Shown one piece after another: positions 61,889 through 64,000 of a DNA stretch of 64,000 bases (the stretch's first letter is position 1; every line of letters starts with the position of its first letter). This DNA is from Halomontanus rarus (lineage in GTDB: Archaea; Halobacteriota; Halobacteria; Halobacteriales; Natrialbaceae). The stretch lies in the NCBI RefSeq assembly GCF_029338335.1, contig NZ_CP119796.1; one strand, 5' to 3'. Position numbers and translations under genes: made by a program. The notes beneath the pieces are model-generated. The model saw only the letters and a program-made list of their open reading frames with translations. It did no database searches and was not told the origin of the DNA.

Positions 61889-62808
61889 ATGACGATGAAA
61901 CTCATCGACGCACACACCCACGTCTGGGGTCCGGACACGCGGGAACTCCCGTGGCGAGCCGACGTCCTCCCGCCCGAGTGGAACGGGGCCTACACGCACG
62001 ACGACCTCGTCGGCGACATGGACCGTGCCGGCGTCGCCGAATCGGTGATCGTGACGACGCCGCTGTACGGTCGGGGTCCGCGCGCCAACGAGTACACGAT
62101 GCGGAGCATCGAGGCCCACCCCGACCGGCTGTGGGGCGTCGGTCTGATAGACTTCTTCCCGACGACCCCGCCGACGCGCGCGACGCCCTCGATCGGGTCA
62201 CCGGTCACCCGCGGATGCTCGGCGTCCGCATGCACGCAGCGCTCGAGTACGGCGAAATACCGGGCGACGTCGATCGAAACGGCGACTGGATCCTCGACGA
62301 CCGCCTCGAGCCCGTCTGGCGCGGGGCGGGAGAACTCGACACCGCGATCTTCGTCTTTCCGAAGGCCCAACAACTCGAGCAGGTCGAGACGCTCGCCGGC
62401 CGCCACCCCGACACCACGATCGTCGTCGACCACATGGCCTGGCCCGACGAGACGACCGCTCCCGACGATGGCCCGTGGACGACGTTCGAAGCGGTCGCCG
62501 ACCACGACAACGTCTACGTGAAGGTCAGTTCGGCGCCGCAGTCGGCCGAGGCCGTCGGTGTCGATAGCGAAAGAGCCGGAACCGGAACCGAAAGCGGTGG
62601 CTGGCCCTACGAATCCATGCACGACTACGTCACGAACCTCCTCGAGTGGTTCGGCCCCGAGCGGCTCATGCTCGGCTCCGACTACCCGTGGATGGACGAC
62701 TGGGCCGACTACGAGGCCTGTCTCTCGTGGATCGAGACCCTCGAGACGCTCTCGCGTCGGGATCGAGCGTATCTCTCACACCGGACTTTCGAGGAACTTC
62801 ACGGGTGA
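61889..62808 (+). pseudogene. Amidohydrolase (TIM-barrel) gene with a single-base frameshift
   Basis: The frame starts MKLIDAHTHVWGPD (ATG 61889 or 61895), with the metal-binding HTH typical of amidohydrolases of the L-fuconolactonase/2-pyrone-dicarboxylate hydrolase type, and runs to DFF near 62158. One C is then missing from CCC (62158-62160). The next frame reads PDDPADARDALDRVTGHPRM, then MLGVRMHAALEYGE, VVDHMAWPDE and MLGSDYPWMDDW to TGA 62808. The joined product would be ~307 residues with intact metal-site motifs. A functional protein would need the error corrected. In the GH29 neighbourhood an L-fucono-lactonase role is plausible but inferred. Confidence 0.8.
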
Positions 62809-62907
62809 GGAGTCTGGGTGCGGTTCCGAGGACCGTAACACCGCCGCCCGAGCGTCTCGACAAAGCTGCTGAGATCCGCCAGCCCGAACGTCCGGCCCGA
62901 ACCCCGA

Positions 62908-64000
62908 CTACCAGGAGGTCACGTTCACGTCGCGCAACGGCCGCGCGAGCGGAATCTCGACTTGCCCACCGGTATTGTGCGAGAGGTAGAACGCGATGAT
63001 GATCTCGAGCGAGCGGGTGGCTTCCTCCCCGGTCGATCCGTTCGCCGCGTCGCCCTCGAGCACGTCGACGATGTGGCTGGCGGCGTTGGCGAACGCCCGC
63101 TGGTAGTCGTCCTCCCAGGTCCACGCGCCCTCGATTCCCGGCAGAAGTTCCTCAACATGGTCGCCGTCCTCGAGTCGCCAGTAGCGCCACTCGCCGTCGT
63201 CGTTGTTCATGTAGAGTTTGCCCTTCGTACCGATGACGTTGAACGTCATCGAGGAAATCGCTCGCGGCAGTGTGCAGTCGATGGTGACGAACGAGCCGTC
63301 GTCCATCACCACGAACCCGCCCCCGCCTGAGTCGTCGACCTGCCGGCCCGCCTCGAGGCTGTCGACAGCTTCGTTCTCGCCGGTGATGTGACCGGCGACG
63401 GTCTCCGCACGCGCGTCGAGCAGGTAGACGAGGGTATCCAGCAGGTGCGTCGAGTTACGCAGCAGTTCCATGCGGAACTGCGCACTCACCGATTGAATCT
63501 CGCCGAGGAGATCCTCTTCCTGGATCAGCGTGCGTAACTTCTGGAGTTTGTCGGTAAACCGGAAGGAGTGGTTCACCAGCAGTTCCGTCTCGGTCTCCTC
63601 GCACACCTGCACCATCTCCTCGGCGGCGCTCACCTGCGAGGCGATGGGTTTCTCACACCAGATCAGCGACGGCTCGGCCGCCGATCGGGCGGCGTCGAGC
63701 ACGTGCTCGTGGTGGAGGTACGACGGCGTACACACCGAGATCACGTCGAGATCCTCTGCCTCGAGCATCGCCTCGTGGCCGACGTACCGTCGCTCTTCGG
63801 GGATCTCCCACGCCCGTCCGAACCGCTCGAGTTTCTCGTCGTCAACGTCAGCGACGGCGACGAGGTCGAGCTCCGTCTGGGCGTCGTAGCCGCCGGCGTG
63901 GCTCGCCTCGATCTTCTTGCGGCCGATGTCTTCCTCGTCGTGCATGCCGAGGATACCCATTCCCGCGATGCCGCCGGTGCCGATGATGCCTGCGGTGTAG
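62908..64000 (-). CDS. Gfo/Idh/MocA-family sugar dehydrogenase (5' end beyond window)
   Basis: The frame covers the window end; upstream of the Met at 63960 it continues YTAGIIGTGGIAGMG, the start of a Rossmann NAD(P)-binding strand (GIIGTGGI), so the true start lies beyond 64000. The family motif WCEKPIASQVSAAEEM (Glu-Lys-Pro) and the NHSFRFTDKL segment are present. Members oxidise sugars, inositol or N-acetyl sugars. Position behind the fucosidase and amidohydrolase suggests L-fucose or related deoxysugar oxidation, by inference. The residues after EKP are complete, and the C-terminus ends RPLRDVNVTSW at the stop near 62908. Confidence 0.9.
   Translation of the reverse strand, partial: YTAGIIGTGGIAGMGILGMHDEEDIGRKKIEASHAGGYDAQTELDLVAVADVDDEKLERFGRAWEIPEERRYVGHEAMLEAEDLDVISVCTPSYLHHEHVLDAARSAAEPSLIWCEKPIASQVSAAEEMVQVCEETETELLVNHSFRFTDKLQKLRTLIQEEDLLGEIQSVSAQFRMELLRNSTHLLDTLVYLLDARAETVAGHITGENEAVDSLEAGRQVDDSGGGGFVVMDDGSFVTIDCTLPRAISSMTFNVIGTKGKLYMNNDDGEWRYWRLEDGDHVEELLPGIEGAWTWEDDYQRAFANAASHIVDVLEGDAANGSTGEEATRSLEIIIAFYLSHNTGGQVEIPLARPLRDVNVTSW

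Overview
The window is high-GC DNA with very acidic predicted proteins, leaderless archaeal-type promoters, Tat/lipobox export signals, HalOD1, TrmB and DUF3209 families, and a tRNA-Gln carrying a canonical-position archaeal intron. It comes from a halophilic archaeon (class Halobacteria). A Natrialbales-like genus is my guess only. Housekeeping genes (leuS, sufCBD, ctaA-ctaB fusion, tRNA-Gln) suggest a main chromosome, although the right part also carries an Orc1/Cdc6 gene with its own repeat array.

Layout. 0-3 kb: the end of an unknown gene, a small membrane protein and a GH3 beta-glucosidase. 3.1-9.5 kb: a cobalamin-biosynthesis operon with two CbiH-type methyltransferases, a ferredoxin, a LAGLIDADG-like 'cobalamin operon' protein, a CbiX chelatase fused to a [2Fe-2S] thioredoxin-like domain, a DUF3209 protein and a PQQ-type propeller. 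9.6-17 kb: stress and transport genes (Usp, APC permease-Usp fusion, DUF389, CPA2 antiporter-Usp fusion) plus small zinc-finger genes. 17-19.2 kb: a second CbiX and its DR2241-type iron-sulfur partner. 19.3-24 kb: a Trm112-like protein and the sufCBD operon. 24.2-29.4 kb: a permease/Usp pair, an RHH-like low-complexity protein, and a ferritin-like/micro-ORF/DtxR cluster. 29.4-31.2 kb: a small accessory islet with an HNH protein, intron-containing tRNA-Gln and a broken glycosyltransferase. 31.2-39.5 kb: leuS, HalOD1, a J-domain protein, DUF420, an HtrA-like protease and an ABC-2 exporter.

39.6-64 kb is a carbohydrate region. It holds a TrmB regulator with GH13 amylase and divergent GH15 glucoamylase, and a glycosidase with a MalK-type ATPase divergent from a binding protein and two permeases. 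A second TrmB, an F420-dependent oxidoreductase, an aldo/keto reductase, an SDR, a GH29 alpha-L-fucosidase, an amidohydrolase with a frameshift and a Gfo/Idh/MocA dehydrogenase follow. Embedded in it are ctaA-ctaB and orc1/cdc6. Directly upstream of orc1/cdc6 lie seven direct and one inverted copies of a 20-bp element spaced at about whole helical turns, with an AT-rich stretch: a candidate replication origin whose box differs from the usual haloarchaeal ORB.

The strongest points for a second look are that origin-like array, the apparently domesticated (active-site-dead) LAGLIDADG protein inside the B12 operon, a leaderless mini-ORF overlapping the first cbiH, a micro-ORF linking the ferritin-like gene to a DtxR regulator, and three single-base homopolymer frameshifts (zinc-finger gene, glycosyltransferase, amidohydrolase) that may be real or sequence errors.
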